From positions 434,001-498,000 of the forward strand of contig NZ_QVMG01000001.1 in assembly GCF_010500925.1 (NCBI RefSeq): 64,000 nt of DNA, given 5' to 3'. This document shows, in pieces, positions 16,821 through 25,462 of the stretch. Below the pieces are notes generated by a model. The model made no database searches, was not told the DNA's origin, and saw only the letters and a list, made by a program, of their open reading frames with translations. Every line of letters starts with the position of its first letter. The first letter of the stretch is position 1. The translations under genes and the position numbers were made by a program. This stretch comes from Parabacteroides sp. 52 (GTDB taxonomy: Bacteria; Bacteroidota; Bacteroidia; Bacteroidales; Tannerellaceae).

Positions 16821-16866
16821 CATCCCTATATTCGTTTTTTCTTCAGTCATATGATAAGGAGAATTC

Positions 16867-16954
16867 TATTGCCGATGGGCTTCGACAATATTGCTGATGC
16901 CCATCGACAATATTGCTGAACAGCATCGTCTATATTGCCGATGCGCATCGGCAA
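16867..16954. repeat. Four-unit palindrome array, 22-bp period (locus 3)
   Basis: Within the 297-base gap between the convergent rlmI and TSCPD genes, four 22-bp units start at 16867, 16889, 16911 and 16933. Each begins TATTGC(C/T)GA and ends (T)CG(A/G)CAA, except the third, which has degenerated (TCGTCTA). The last unit contains the perfect 20-bp palindrome TTGCCGATGCGCATCGGCAA. The half-sites TTGCYGA/TCGRCAA are shared with the arrays at 4955-5040 and 51292-51379, but the six-base cores differ. Confidence 0.88.
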
Positions 16955-16968
16955 TAAAAAAACACCCT

Positions 16969-17024
16969 GTTCTTTGACTTGTTTTGAAAAGGGCCGCCCC
17001 TTTTAGCCTAAGAAGTCAAAGAAC
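16969..17024 (-). terminator. Large nested hairpin, likely terminator of the TSCPD gene
   Basis: GTTCTTTGACTT (16969-16980) pairs perfectly with AAGTCAAAGAAC (17013-17024). Inside it AAAAGGG (16987-16993) pairs with CCCTTTT (16998-17004). On the minus strand the structure follows the TSCPD stop and leads into a T run (GTGTTTTTTTATTG). Confidence 0.7.
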
Positions 17025-17048
17025 CAAAACATGCTGGATAAAAAGAAG

Positions 17049-17315
17049 TTATACTTTATTCATCAACCATTCTTTCAGTGCCTGAGCCAACTGATCGGGG
17101 CAAGAGGTATGCTTACGCCCGCAACAGATGCCTTCCAACCGGGCGATAGCCTCCTGCGCCGACATGCCTTTCAAGAGAGCGGCAAGCCCCAGGGAATTCC
17201 CGGCACATCCTTTGATTACCTTTACATTGGAGATTATCTGATCCTCCAGATCGATACATATTTGTGAAGAGCAAACGCCCCCTTTGGGCGTGTAACATAT
17301 TTGTTGTTTATCCAT
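17049..17315 (-). CDS. TSCPD domain-containing protein
   Basis: An 88-residue protein built entirely of the TSCPD domain, including the name-giving KHTSCPDQLAQAL motif and conserved cysteines (GGVCSSQICIDL, GCAGNS, GICCGRK). The same domain forms the C-terminus of some class II ribonucleotide reductases, where it may bind metal. In the stand-alone form its function is unknown. The cysteine pattern suggests a bound metal ion. It is divergent from folC and followed by a large hairpin terminator. Confidence 0.85.
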   Translation of the reverse strand: MDKQQICYTPKGGVCSSQICIDLEDQIISNVKVIKGCAGNSLGLAALLKGMSAQEAIARLEGICCGRKHTSCPDQLAQALKEWLMNKV

Positions 17316-17368
17316 CTTTCATTCTCCCTTTTTACTTGCGCAGTACAAAGGTATAAAATAAAATTAAC

Positions 17369-17376
17369 TACATTTG
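17369..17376 (+). promoter_or_regulatory. -7 box for folC
   Basis: TACATTTG matches TAnnTTTG and ends 21 bases before the chosen ATG at 17398. It overlaps a TTG at 17374, ruling that out as the start. Confidence 0.6.
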
Positions 17377-17397
17377 TGCCAGTCAAAAAACAAGAGG

Positions 17398-18702
17398 ATG
17401 ACATATAAGGAAACATTGGATTATTTATATACAAGCACCCCTGTATTTCAACACAGTGGTGCTTCCGCTTATAAACCGGGACTCGACACATCCATCGCCT
17501 TGGATAAACTCCTGGACACCCCCCATCAATCCTACCAAACGATTCATGTCGCCGGAACGAACGGAAAAGGATCGGTCAGCCATCTATTAGCCGCCATCCT
17601 GAGACAAGCCGGTTATACTGTCGGATTATACACCTCCCCGCACCTGGTAGATTTCCGGGAGCGTATTCGCGTAAACGGCCAAAAGATCCCGGAACAATAC
17701 GTTGTCGACTTCGTGGCTCGCTACCGAAGCCGTTTCGAACCGCTTCATCCTTCCTTTTTTGAGTTGACATCGACCCTGGCGTTTGCTTATTTCCGCGATT
17801 CCAACGTCGATTATGCCGTGATTGAGACCGGATTGGGAGGTCGCTTGGACAGCACCAATATCATTCATCCTATCCTGAGTATCATTACCAATATCAGCCC
17901 CGATCACACCCAATTCCTGGGAAACACAGAGAAAGAAATAGCCGGAGAGAAAGCGGGTATTATCAAACCGGGCATTCCTGTTGTCATCGGAGATGTGGAA
18001 GACGAAGATGTACGCGACATATTTACCCAAAAAGCCAAACAAACAGCCTCTCACCTCTACTTTTCCCTTTCTGAACAGCCTATAACCGAGGCTCACCTGG
18101 AAGAAAGCGGACATTGGAGATTCCAGACAAAAACATACGGTACTATCACCGGTGAATTGGGAGGTTCCGTGCAATGTAAAAACGCGGCAACAGTACTTAC
18201 CGCTGTTCATGCCCTGATAGAAGAAGGCGTTTCCATCTCTCCGGAAGCGGTGAAAGAAGGATTCGCTCATGTGGTAGAATATACCGGACTGATGGGACGC
18301 TGGCAAAAACTACACACTAGCCCGAAGATTATTTGTGACACCGGACACAATAAAGGAGGCTGGCAATACCTGGCCTTTCAACTAAACGGAGAGAGCAAAC
18401 ATCACACGGCCTTGCGTATGGTGATTGGCTTTGTTAACGACAAAGACATAGACGGCATACTGGCTCTGATGCCCAAGGAGGCATTCTATTATTTCACCCA
18501 AGCCTCTATCGACAGAGCCCTGCCGGCAGAAGAAGTACAAGAAAAGGCTTCGCGTCACGGCCTGAGGGGAGAAATATATCCGACAGTGGGTGATGCCATC
18601 CAAAAAGCATTAACCGACTCTGACACCAGCGACTTCCTCTTCATCGGAGGCAGTACTTTTGTCGTCGCCGAAGCGATTCCTTTATTCAACAAACTCACTT
18701 GA
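17398..18702 (+). CDS. folC: Bifunctional folylpolyglutamate synthase/dihydrofolate synthase
   Basis: A 434-residue Mur-ligase-fold enzyme that adds glutamate to dihydropteroate and to folates using ATP. It has the P-loop GTNGKGSVSHLLA, the omega-loop region (YTSPHLVDFRERIRVNG), and the ATP-site ETGLGGRLDSTN segment. A C-terminal glutamate ligase domain shows ICDTGHNKGGWQ in place of the usual DGAHN, and FIGGSTFVVAE. The start ATG 17398 follows AGAGG at short distance and gives MTYKETLDYLYTSTPVF, the usual N-terminus. The following MFS gene starts 26 bases after the stop. Confidence 0.94.
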   Translation: MTYKETLDYLYTSTPVFQHSGASAYKPGLDTSIALDKLLDTPHQSYQTIHVAGTNGKGSVSHLLAAILRQAGYTVGLYTSPHLVDFRERIRVNGQKIPEQYVVDFVARYRSRFEPLHPSFFELTSTLAFAYFRDSNVDYAVIETGLGGRLDSTNIIHPILSIITNISPDHTQFLGNTEKEIAGEKAGIIKPGIPVVIGDVEDEDVRDIFTQKAKQTASHLYFSLSEQPITEAHLEESGHWRFQTKTYGTITGELGGSVQCKNAATVLTAVHALIEEGVSISPEAVKEGFAHVVEYTGLMGRWQKLHTSPKIICDTGHNKGGWQYLAFQLNGESKHHTALRMVIGFVNDKDIDGILALMPKEAFYYFTQASIDRALPAEEVQEKASRHGLRGEIYPTVGDAIQKALTDSDTSDFLFIGGSTFVVAEAIPLFNKLT

Positions 18703-18728
18703 TAAAACAAATATTTAATAAAAGTATT

Positions 18729-20090
18729 ATGACAGAACAAATTAAAAAGAAATTAAACGATTCCAAAGCAGCCCGCTGGACAGCACTGATTGTCGTATCG
18801 TTTACAATGATGTGTGGCTATTTCATTACCGATGTGATGGCTCCGTTGGAAGACCTGCTTTCACGCACCTATGGGTGGACGAGTACAGAATACGGCCTTT
18901 TCACCAGTGGATATGGCTGGTTCAATGTTTTCCTGCTTATGCTTATCCTGGGAGGTATCATCCTCGACAAGATGGGTGTGCGTTTTACCGGTCAAATGGC
19001 CTGTTTGTTAATGGTTGGCGGGGCCTTATTAAAAGCATATGCCGTATCCACCTATTTCCCCACAGGAGGTGTTATTTTCGGATTCAACTCACAGGTCGTA
19101 TTGGCCGGGCTGGGCTTTGCTATTTTTGGCATGGGCGTAGAAATTGCCGGTATCACCGTCAGTAAAGTCATTGTCAAATGGTTTACCGGACACGAATTGG
19201 CCTTAGCCATGGGACTGCAGGTTGCCTTGGCGCGTATAGGAACCGCTTTTGCTTTGGGATTCAGTATGCCATTGGCCAAACACTTCGATTCCATCGCTGC
19301 TCCGGTACTGATCGGTGCCCTGTTGTTATGTATCGGTACATTGTCTTATTTCGTTTATTGCGTGATGGATAAAAAATTGGATACCTCTTTGGAAAACGCC
19401 TTGGATGGAGAAGCCGAAGAAGGGTTCAAACTCAGTGATATAAAGATGATCGTTACCAACAAAGGTTTCTGGTTGATCGCTTTCTTATGCGTCCTGTTTT
19501 ATTCAGGTGTCTTCCCTTTCCTCAAATTTGCCACCAAACTGATGATTTATAAATACGGTGTAGAAGAAGGACTGGCCGGATATATCCCCAGCCTTTTACC
19601 TTTCGGCACCATCTTACTGACCCCGCTGTTTGGCTCTTTGTATGACCGCATCGGAAAAGGAGCTACTTTAATGTTGATCGGCTCCTTTATGTTGATCCTG
19701 GTTCACGGTCTTTTTGCTTTGCCGATCTTAAATGTATGGTGGTTTGCCACAATCATTATGGTGGTATTGGGTATTGCTTTCTCTTTGGTACCTTCGGCTA
19801 TGTGGCCTTCTGTTCCGAAAATCATACCCCAGAAACAGTTGGGTACGGCCTATTCACTCATTTTCTATGTACAGAACTGGGGACTTATGGGTGTACCTTT
19901 GTTAATCGGTTGGGTGATCGACAAATATGCCAAACAGGAACTTCCTGATGGCAGTCTTTCATACGATTATACCGTACCGATGTGCATATTCACACTTTTC
20001 GGTGTATTGGCCGTAATCGTTGCTTTGTTGTTGAAAATAGAAGATAAGAAAAAAGGATACGGCCTGGAACTGCCGAACATCAAGAAATAA
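18729..20090 (+). CDS. Major facilitator superfamily transporter
   Basis: A 453-residue inner membrane protein with about 12 hydrophobic spans and the MFS signature between helices 2 and 3 (ILDKMGVRFTGQ). A second copy follows helix 8 (GSLYDRIGKGATLM). A cytosolic loop around residues 215-240 (DKKLDTSLENALDGEAEEGF) separates the halves. ATG 18729 (MTEQIKKKLNDSKAARW) is chosen over a TTG overlapping the folC stop. The substrate cannot be read from the sequence. It sits between folC and ispE (3 bases before ispE), so all three may be cotranscribed, but no pathway link is evident. Confidence 0.88.
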   Translation: MTEQIKKKLNDSKAARWTALIVVSFTMMCGYFITDVMAPLEDLLSRTYGWTSTEYGLFTSGYGWFNVFLLMLILGGIILDKMGVRFTGQMACLLMVGGALLKAYAVSTYFPTGGVIFGFNSQVVLAGLGFAIFGMGVEIAGITVSKVIVKWFTGHELALAMGLQVALARIGTAFALGFSMPLAKHFDSIAAPVLIGALLLCIGTLSYFVYCVMDKKLDTSLENALDGEAEEGFKLSDIKMIVTNKGFWLIAFLCVLFYSGVFPFLKFATKLMIYKYGVEEGLAGYIPSLLPFGTILLTPLFGSLYDRIGKGATLMLIGSFMLILVHGLFALPILNVWWFATIIMVVLGIAFSLVPSAMWPSVPKIIPQKQLGTAYSLIFYVQNWGLMGVPLLIGWVIDKYAKQELPDGSLSYDYTVPMCIFTLFGVLAVIVALLLKIEDKKKGYGLELPNIKK

Positions 20091-20093
20091 TAT

Positions 20094-20906
20094 ATGATCT
20101 GTTTCCCCAATGCAAAAATAAACCTGGGACTGAACATTGTCAGTAAACGTCCCGACGGCTATCACAACATAGAAACCATATTCTATCCTGTTCCGGTAAA
20201 AGACGCGTTAGAGATCGTTCCGGCTATCGCAAACGAGTCCTTTACCCAAACAGGCATATCGGTTGACGGGCCGGCGGAAAACAACCTGGTAGTAAAAGCA
20301 TTGGGGGCATTTCGTCAGAAATACACCATTCCACCGTTGGAGATCCACCTCTTAAAGGCCATCCCCTTTGGGGCAGGCTTAGGCGGAGGATCGGCGGATG
20401 CCGCCTTTATGTTGAAATTGGTCAACACCTATTGTGCCTTGGGACTGACCACCGAACAATTGGAAGAAATAGCCCAATCCATCGGGTCTGATTGTCCTTT
20501 CTTTATCCGGAACACCCCTGTCTTTGCTACGGGGACAGGCAATCTGTTCACCCCTATCTCCCTCTCTCTGAAAGGGTATCACTTCTGCCTGGTCAAACCC
20601 AACGTGACTGTTTCTACGCCGGAAGCCTATGCGTTGGTAAGTCCGAAAGCCCCTGTACTATCCTTACAGGAGATTATTCAAATGCCTGTATCTTCCTGGA
20701 AAGAGTATATGGTGAATGACTTTGAAGAAAGCGTATTTACACGCTACCCGGTGATTGCCGATTGGAAAGAGAAACTATACCAAGCCGGAGCCGTCTATGC
20801 CTCCATGTCCGGCTCGGGTTCTTCCGTTTTCGGGTTATTCGAAGAAGCCGTCTCTGTAAAAAACCTATTCCCCGATTCTTTCGTTTGGGAAGGAGTGCTG
20901 CCTTAA
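20094..20906 (+). CDS. ispE: 4-diphosphocytidyl-2-C-methyl-D-erythritol kinase
   Basis: IspE phosphorylates CDP-methylerythritol in the non-mevalonate isoprenoid pathway. The 270-residue GHMP kinase has the N-terminal PNAKINLGLNIVSKRPDGYH motif and the ATP-binding PFGAGLGGGSADAAF loop. The C-terminal glycine-rich MSGSGSSVFGLF motif is also present. Length and motif order are standard. It begins 3 bases after the MFS stop. It is the only methylerythritol-pathway gene in the window. Confidence 0.95.
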   Translation: MICFPNAKINLGLNIVSKRPDGYHNIETIFYPVPVKDALEIVPAIANESFTQTGISVDGPAENNLVVKALGAFRQKYTIPPLEIHLLKAIPFGAGLGGGSADAAFMLKLVNTYCALGLTTEQLEEIAQSIGSDCPFFIRNTPVFATGTGNLFTPISLSLKGYHFCLVKPNVTVSTPEAYALVSPKAPVLSLQEIIQMPVSSWKEYMVNDFEESVFTRYPVIADWKEKLYQAGAVYASMSGSGSSVFGLFEEAVSVKNLFPDSFVWEGVLP

Positions 20907-20934
20907 GGATTCATTTTCCTCCGGATAAATTTAC

Positions 20935-20942
20935 TATCTTTG
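20935..20942 (+). promoter_or_regulatory. -7 box for ygiQ
   Basis: TATCTTTG matches TAnnTTTG and ends 5 bases before the ygiQ ATG at 20948, predicting a leaderless or near-leaderless mRNA. It decides the start: the frame is open back to 20762 inside ispE, but that part would lie upstream of the promoter. Confidence 0.6.
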
Positions 20943-20947
20943 CCCCT

Positions 20948-22780
20948 ATGAATTCATTTAAACCGGGGGATTGGTTACCGACGACCAAAAAAGAGGTCGA
21001 AATGCGGGGCTGGGATTATATCGATGTAATCCTGTTCAGTGGAGATGCCTATGTGGATCATCCCTCTTTTGGGGCAGCCGTCATTGGCCGAACCCTGGAG
21101 GCAGAAGGCCTTCGTGTAGCGATTGTACCTCAACCAGACTGGCGGGGGGACTTCCGTGATTTTAAAAAATTAGGAGTGCCAAGGCTTTTCTTCGGTGTCT
21201 CTCCGGGAGCGATGGATTCGATGATAAATCACTATACGGCCAACAAACGGCTGCGGAGCGACGATGCCTATACCCCGGACCGGCGAGCCGGCATGCGCCC
21301 CGACTATCCCAGCATTGTTTATACGAATATCCTCAAAGAGCTTTATCCGGAGACTCCCGTTGTCCTCGGTGGGATCGAAGCTTCTTTGCGTCGTTTGACA
21401 CATTACGATTATTGGCAGGACAAGCTCAAACCGGGTATTCTTATTGAAAGTAAAGCCGACCTCCTGATCTATGGCATGGGGGAACAGCCTATAAAAGAAT
21501 TGGTTCGCCGGTTGAAAAAAGGAGAACTCTTTCATACGATAAAAGACATTCCACAAACAGCATATAGAACCGAGAATATAGAAAAACAAAACGAAGACAT
21601 ATTACTCTTCTCGCATGAAGAATGCCTGAAAGATAAATTGAAACAGGCCAAAAACTTCCGGCATATAGAAGAAGAATCGAATAAATACCAGGCCTGTCGT
21701 ATATTGCAACAGGTAGGCAAACAAACCATTATAGTCAATCCTCCCTTTCCACCGATGAGTGAGGCGGAAATCGATACTTCCTTCGACCTGCCCTATACCC
21801 GGTTGCCTCATCCCAAATACAAAGGCAAGGTCATTCCGGCATTTGAGATGATTAAGTTTTCCGTCAATGTGCACCGGGGCTGTTTCGGTGGCTGCGCTTT
21901 CTGTACGATATCCGCACACCAGGGTAAGTTTATTGCCTCACGCAGCAAAGAATCGATCTTAAAAGAGGTAAAAGCTATTACTAAAATGCCCGATTTCAAG
22001 GGATATTTAAGTGATTTAGGGGGACCATCGGCCAATATGTACCGGATGAAAGGAAAAGATCAGGATATATGCCGCCAATGCAAAAAGCCATCTTGTATTT
22101 CACCGGTTGTATGCAAGAACCTGGATGCTGACCATAGCCCTCTACTGGACCTATACAAAGAGGTCGATCGTCTGCCGGGAATAAAAAAATCGTTTATCGG
22201 TAGTGGGGTTCGTTATGACCTTTTGTTGCATCGGTATACGGACGAAAAACTAAATAAATCCGCCCAGGTATATACTCAGGAGCTCATAAGCCATCATGTT
22301 TCCGGCCGCCTCAAAGTAGCTCCCGAACATACACAGGCATCCGTTCTCAAGATCATGCGCAAACCCTCTTTTGAACAATTCGGGCAGTTCAAAAAGATAT
22401 TCGACAAGGTAAACAGCCGGGAAGGACTGAATCAACAACTAATCCCCTACTTCATCTCCAGCCACCCGGGTTGTACGGAAGCAGATATGGCAGAGCTCGC
22501 CGTGATTACCAAAGGGCTTCACTTCCAACTGGAACAGGTACAGGACTTCACTCCTACGCCGATGACACTGGCTACCGAGATTTATTATACAGGCTATCAT
22601 CCCTACACCTTAGAAAAGGTATACACCGCCCGGTCGGCCGAACAGAAACTGGCGCAACGTCAATTCTTTTTCTGGTACAAACCGGAGTTTCGCAAACAGA
22701 TCACACTGGCTTTGCAACGCATTGGTAAAAAAGATCTTCTGCCCCGTCTTTTTCACTTTTCTCAACGAAAAAAGCAATAA
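20948..22780 (+). CDS. YgiQ family radical SAM protein
   Basis: A 610-residue radical SAM protein of the YgiQ family, whose reaction is unknown. The N-terminal B12-binding-like region begins MNSFKPGDWLPTTKKE and contains DVILFSGDAYVDHPSFG and VVLGGIEASLRRLTHYDYW. The radical SAM cluster motif is CFGGCAFC (Cx3Cx2C), followed by CRQCKKPSCISPVVCKNL, an extra cysteine cluster that may hold another Fe-S site. Length fits the family. Its own -7 box and the 41-base gap after ispE indicate separate transcription. Confidence 0.9.
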   Translation: MNSFKPGDWLPTTKKEVEMRGWDYIDVILFSGDAYVDHPSFGAAVIGRTLEAEGLRVAIVPQPDWRGDFRDFKKLGVPRLFFGVSPGAMDSMINHYTANKRLRSDDAYTPDRRAGMRPDYPSIVYTNILKELYPETPVVLGGIEASLRRLTHYDYWQDKLKPGILIESKADLLIYGMGEQPIKELVRRLKKGELFHTIKDIPQTAYRTENIEKQNEDILLFSHEECLKDKLKQAKNFRHIEEESNKYQACRILQQVGKQTIIVNPPFPPMSEAEIDTSFDLPYTRLPHPKYKGKVIPAFEMIKFSVNVHRGCFGGCAFCTISAHQGKFIASRSKESILKEVKAITKMPDFKGYLSDLGGPSANMYRMKGKDQDICRQCKKPSCISPVVCKNLDADHSPLLDLYKEVDRLPGIKKSFIGSGVRYDLLLHRYTDEKLNKSAQVYTQELISHHVSGRLKVAPEHTQASVLKIMRKPSFEQFGQFKKIFDKVNSREGLNQQLIPYFISSHPGCTEADMAELAVITKGLHFQLEQVQDFTPTPMTLATEIYYTGYHPYTLEKVYTARSAEQKLAQRQFFFWYKPEFRKQITLALQRIGKKDLLPRLFHFSQRKKQ

Positions 22781-22893
22781 GCACTTCCGCTGCCGATAGA
22801 ACGCCATAGTGCGTGAGGTGCCAAAAAAGGAAAGACAGTTCACGGAATACGAATTGTTTAATTATTTCTTATGGCATATAGAAAGAGATTGAC

Positions 22894-22901
22894 TATATTT
22901 G
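22894..22901 (+). promoter_or_regulatory. -7 box for tkt-rpiB
   Basis: TATATTTG matches TAnnTTTG, 25 bases before the tkt ATG at 22927. The 146-base gap after ygiQ holds no other visible feature. Confidence 0.6.
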
Positions 22902-22926
22902 CGCGAAATATTAATAATTCATTTTT

Positions 22927-24954
22927 ATGAACGACATAAAGTTAATGAACAAAGCAGCAGACAACATCCGCATTCTGGCTGCATCAATGGTTGAGAAAGC
23001 AAAATCCGGTCATCCGGGAGGCGCCATGGGGGGTGCTGATTTCGTTAATGTATTGTTCTCCGAATTTTTAATATATGATCCCAAGAATCCCCAATGGGAA
23101 GGGCGGGATCGCTTCTTCCTGGATCCGGGACATATGTCTCCTATGCTGTATGCCGTACTGGCTCTGACCGGTAAGTATACAATGGATGAACTGGCCATGT
23201 TCCGTCAATGGGGAAGCCCTACTCCCGGACATCCGGAATTGGATGTGATGCGTGGAGTAGAAAACACCTCCGGTCCTCTGGGACAAGGACACACCATGGC
23301 TGTTGGGGCCGCCATTGCTGCCAAATTCCTGAAAGCCCGTCTGGGTGAACAGATGAATCAAACGATCTACACCTTTATATCCGACGGAGGTATTCAGGAA
23401 GAAATATCTCAGGGAGCCGGGCGAACTGCCGGTACACTGGGGCTGGACAACCTGATCATGTTCTATGATGCAAACAATGTCCAACTTTCCACCACCGTTG
23501 AAGAGGTCACGACCGAAAATGTAGGTATGAAATACGAAGCCTGGGGATGGAAGGTTATCACTATCAATGGAAACGATGCGGATGCAATCCGCAAAGCCTT
23601 GATTGAGGCCAAAGCCGAATCTGCTCGTCCGACATTGATTATCGGCAACACACTCATGGGCAAAGGAGCTATGGGTGAAGATAAAAGCAGTTACGAAAAC
23701 AAAGTCTCTACGCATGGACAACCTTTATCGGCTGCCGGTGCCTCTATCTCTGCAACAATAACGAATCTGGGAGGTGACCCGGAAAATCCTTTCCATATAT
23801 TCCCGGAAGTAGTCGAGTTGTATGCCCAACGTGCCAAAGAACTGGAAACAATTGTCGGTGAGAAATATGCCGCCAAAGAAGCCTGGGCCAAAGCACATCC
23901 GGAATTAGCGGCTAAAATGACAAAATGGTTCTCCGGCGAAGTGCCTGCAATCAACTGGGAAGCCATCGAACAAAAAGCCAATCAGGCTACACGTGTCGCT
24001 TCGGCCACTGTATTGGGTATATTGGCTACCCAGGTTGAAAACATGATCTGTTCCTCCGCCGACCTGTCCAATTCGGACAAAACAGACGGATTCCTGAAGA
24101 AGACACATGCCTTCACCAAGGGGGATTTCAGTGGAGCTTTCTTCCAGGCCGGTGTATCTGAGTTGACAATGGCCAGCATTTGCCTGGGTATGTGTCTGCA
24201 TGGAGGTGTTATAGCCGCCTGCGGTACCTTCTTTGTCTTCTCCGATTATATGAAACCTGTCTTCCGTTTGGCTGCTTTGATGGAACAACCCTTAAAGTTT
24301 ATCTGGACTCACGATGCATTCCGCGTAGGAGAAGACGGACCGACCCATGAGCCAGTGGAACAAGAGGCACAGGTACGTCTGATGGAGAAACTGAAAAATC
24401 ATAAAGGACGGAACTCTATGTTGGTTCTTCGTCCTGCCGATGTCACAGAAACGACTGTTGCCTGGAAGATGGCTATGGAGAACACGGTCTCTCCCACCGG
24501 TTTGATCTTTTCTCGTCAGAATGTAAACGACCTGCCGACCCAAGGAAATCGTTACCAAGAAGCGTTGCAGGCAGAAAAAGGAGCTTATATAGTAGACGAA
24601 GATCCCAACTGGGAAGTGATCCTGGTGGCCTCCGGATCGGAAGTATCCACCTTATTTGCCGGTGCCGCTTTGCTTCGTGCCGAAGGCATTAAGGTACGTA
24701 TTGTCTCAGCTCCTTCAGAAGGATTGTTCCATAGTCAACCGGAAGCCTATCAGGAATCTATTATACCCAAAGGAAGTAAAGTGTTCGGCCTGACAGCCGG
24801 TTTGCCTGTAACGATCGAAGGATTGGTTGGAGCCAACGGTAAAGTTTGGGGATTAGAATCATTTGGTTTCTCTGCTCCATACACCGTATTGGACGAAAAG
24901 CTGGGCTTTACGGGAGAAAACGTATACAAGCAAGTAAAAGAACTTTTAGGATAA
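22927..24954 (+). CDS. tkt: Transketolase
   Basis: A 675-residue thiamine diphosphate enzyme that moves two-carbon units between sugar phosphates in the pentose phosphate pathway. It has KSGHPGGAMGGADF near the N-terminus, the GPLGQG motif, and the ThDP-binding GGIQEEISQG...NNVQ region, in which GD is replaced by GG. The pyrimidine domain has HDAFRVGEDGPTHEPVEQ with the catalytic His. It is a full-length two-domain fusion, not the split form. rpiB follows with no gap, so two consecutive non-oxidative pentose phosphate enzymes are cotranscribed. Confidence 0.97.
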   Translation: MNDIKLMNKAADNIRILAASMVEKAKSGHPGGAMGGADFVNVLFSEFLIYDPKNPQWEGRDRFFLDPGHMSPMLYAVLALTGKYTMDELAMFRQWGSPTPGHPELDVMRGVENTSGPLGQGHTMAVGAAIAAKFLKARLGEQMNQTIYTFISDGGIQEEISQGAGRTAGTLGLDNLIMFYDANNVQLSTTVEEVTTENVGMKYEAWGWKVITINGNDADAIRKALIEAKAESARPTLIIGNTLMGKGAMGEDKSSYENKVSTHGQPLSAAGASISATITNLGGDPENPFHIFPEVVELYAQRAKELETIVGEKYAAKEAWAKAHPELAAKMTKWFSGEVPAINWEAIEQKANQATRVASATVLGILATQVENMICSSADLSNSDKTDGFLKKTHAFTKGDFSGAFFQAGVSELTMASICLGMCLHGGVIAACGTFFVFSDYMKPVFRLAALMEQPLKFIWTHDAFRVGEDGPTHEPVEQEAQVRLMEKLKNHKGRNSMLVLRPADVTETTVAWKMAMENTVSPTGLIFSRQNVNDLPTQGNRYQEALQAEKGAYIVDEDPNWEVILVASGSEVSTLFAGAALLRAEGIKVRIVSAPSEGLFHSQPEAYQESIIPKGSKVFGLTAGLPVTIEGLVGANGKVWGLESFGFSAPYTVLDEKLGFTGENVYKQVKELLG

Positions 24955-25386
24955 ATGCATATGATAGGTTTATGTAGCGACCATGCCGGTTTCAAAACCA
25001 AGGAATTCATCAAACAATTACTTGATCAGAAGGGCTTACCTTATAAAGATTTCGGCACGTATTCAGAAGAAAGTTGTGACTATCCGGACTTTGCCCATCT
25101 GTTGGGCTACGCCCTGGAAAGAGGGGAAGTATACCCCGGCATCGCTGTTTGCGGATCTGGCGTTGGCATAAATATAGCCCTCAACAAACATCAGGGAGTA
25201 CGGGCAGCCTTATGCTGGATGCCTGAGATAGCCCGTCTGTCACGTGCACATAATGATGCCAATGTATTGGTTATTCCCGGCCGTTTTACCAATAACAAAG
25301 AAACGACTGAAATCGTCGAAGCCTTTTTTAATACAGCTTTCGAAGGAGGCCGCCATCAAAAGCGGGTAGATAAAATTCCTTTATAA
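24955..25386 (+). CDS. rpiB: Ribose 5-phosphate isomerase B
   Basis: RpiB interconverts ribulose 5-phosphate and ribose 5-phosphate. The 143-residue protein has the LacAB/RpiB features GLCSDHAGFKTKEFIK, the catalytic cysteine loop AVCGSGVGINIALNK, and the AHNDANVLVIPGR segment. Two ATGs are possible, 24955 and 24961 (MIGLCSDHAG); the second gives the usual short N-terminus. It directly follows tkt and supplies a substrate of that enzyme. Confidence 0.95.
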   Translation: MHMIGLCSDHAGFKTKEFIKQLLDQKGLPYKDFGTYSEESCDYPDFAHLLGYALERGEVYPGIAVCGSGVGINIALNKHQGVRAALCWMPEIARLSRAHNDANVLVIPGRFTNNKETTEIVEAFFNTAFEGGRHQKRVDKIPL

Positions 25387-25421
25387 GACGAACAGAAGGC
25401 ATAAAGTAAGACAAAGTCAAT

Positions 25422-25437
25422 TATATTTGTATATTTG
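25422..25437 (+). promoter_or_regulatory. Two abutting -7 boxes for the M20 peptidase-acyltransferase pair
   Basis: TATATTTG occurs twice back to back (25422-25429 and 25430-25437), both exact TAnnTTTG matches, 25-33 bases before ATG 25463. An open frame start at 25427 lies inside them and is rejected. Confidence 0.55.
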
Positions 25438-25462
25438 CAATGAATCAGATATACAAATTACC

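Noticed and set aside
20762..20947. N-terminal extension of ygiQ overlapping ispE
   Set aside because: The extension is in the alternate frame of ispE, precedes the -7 box, and family members begin with the PGDWLPTT-type segment found after ATG 20948.
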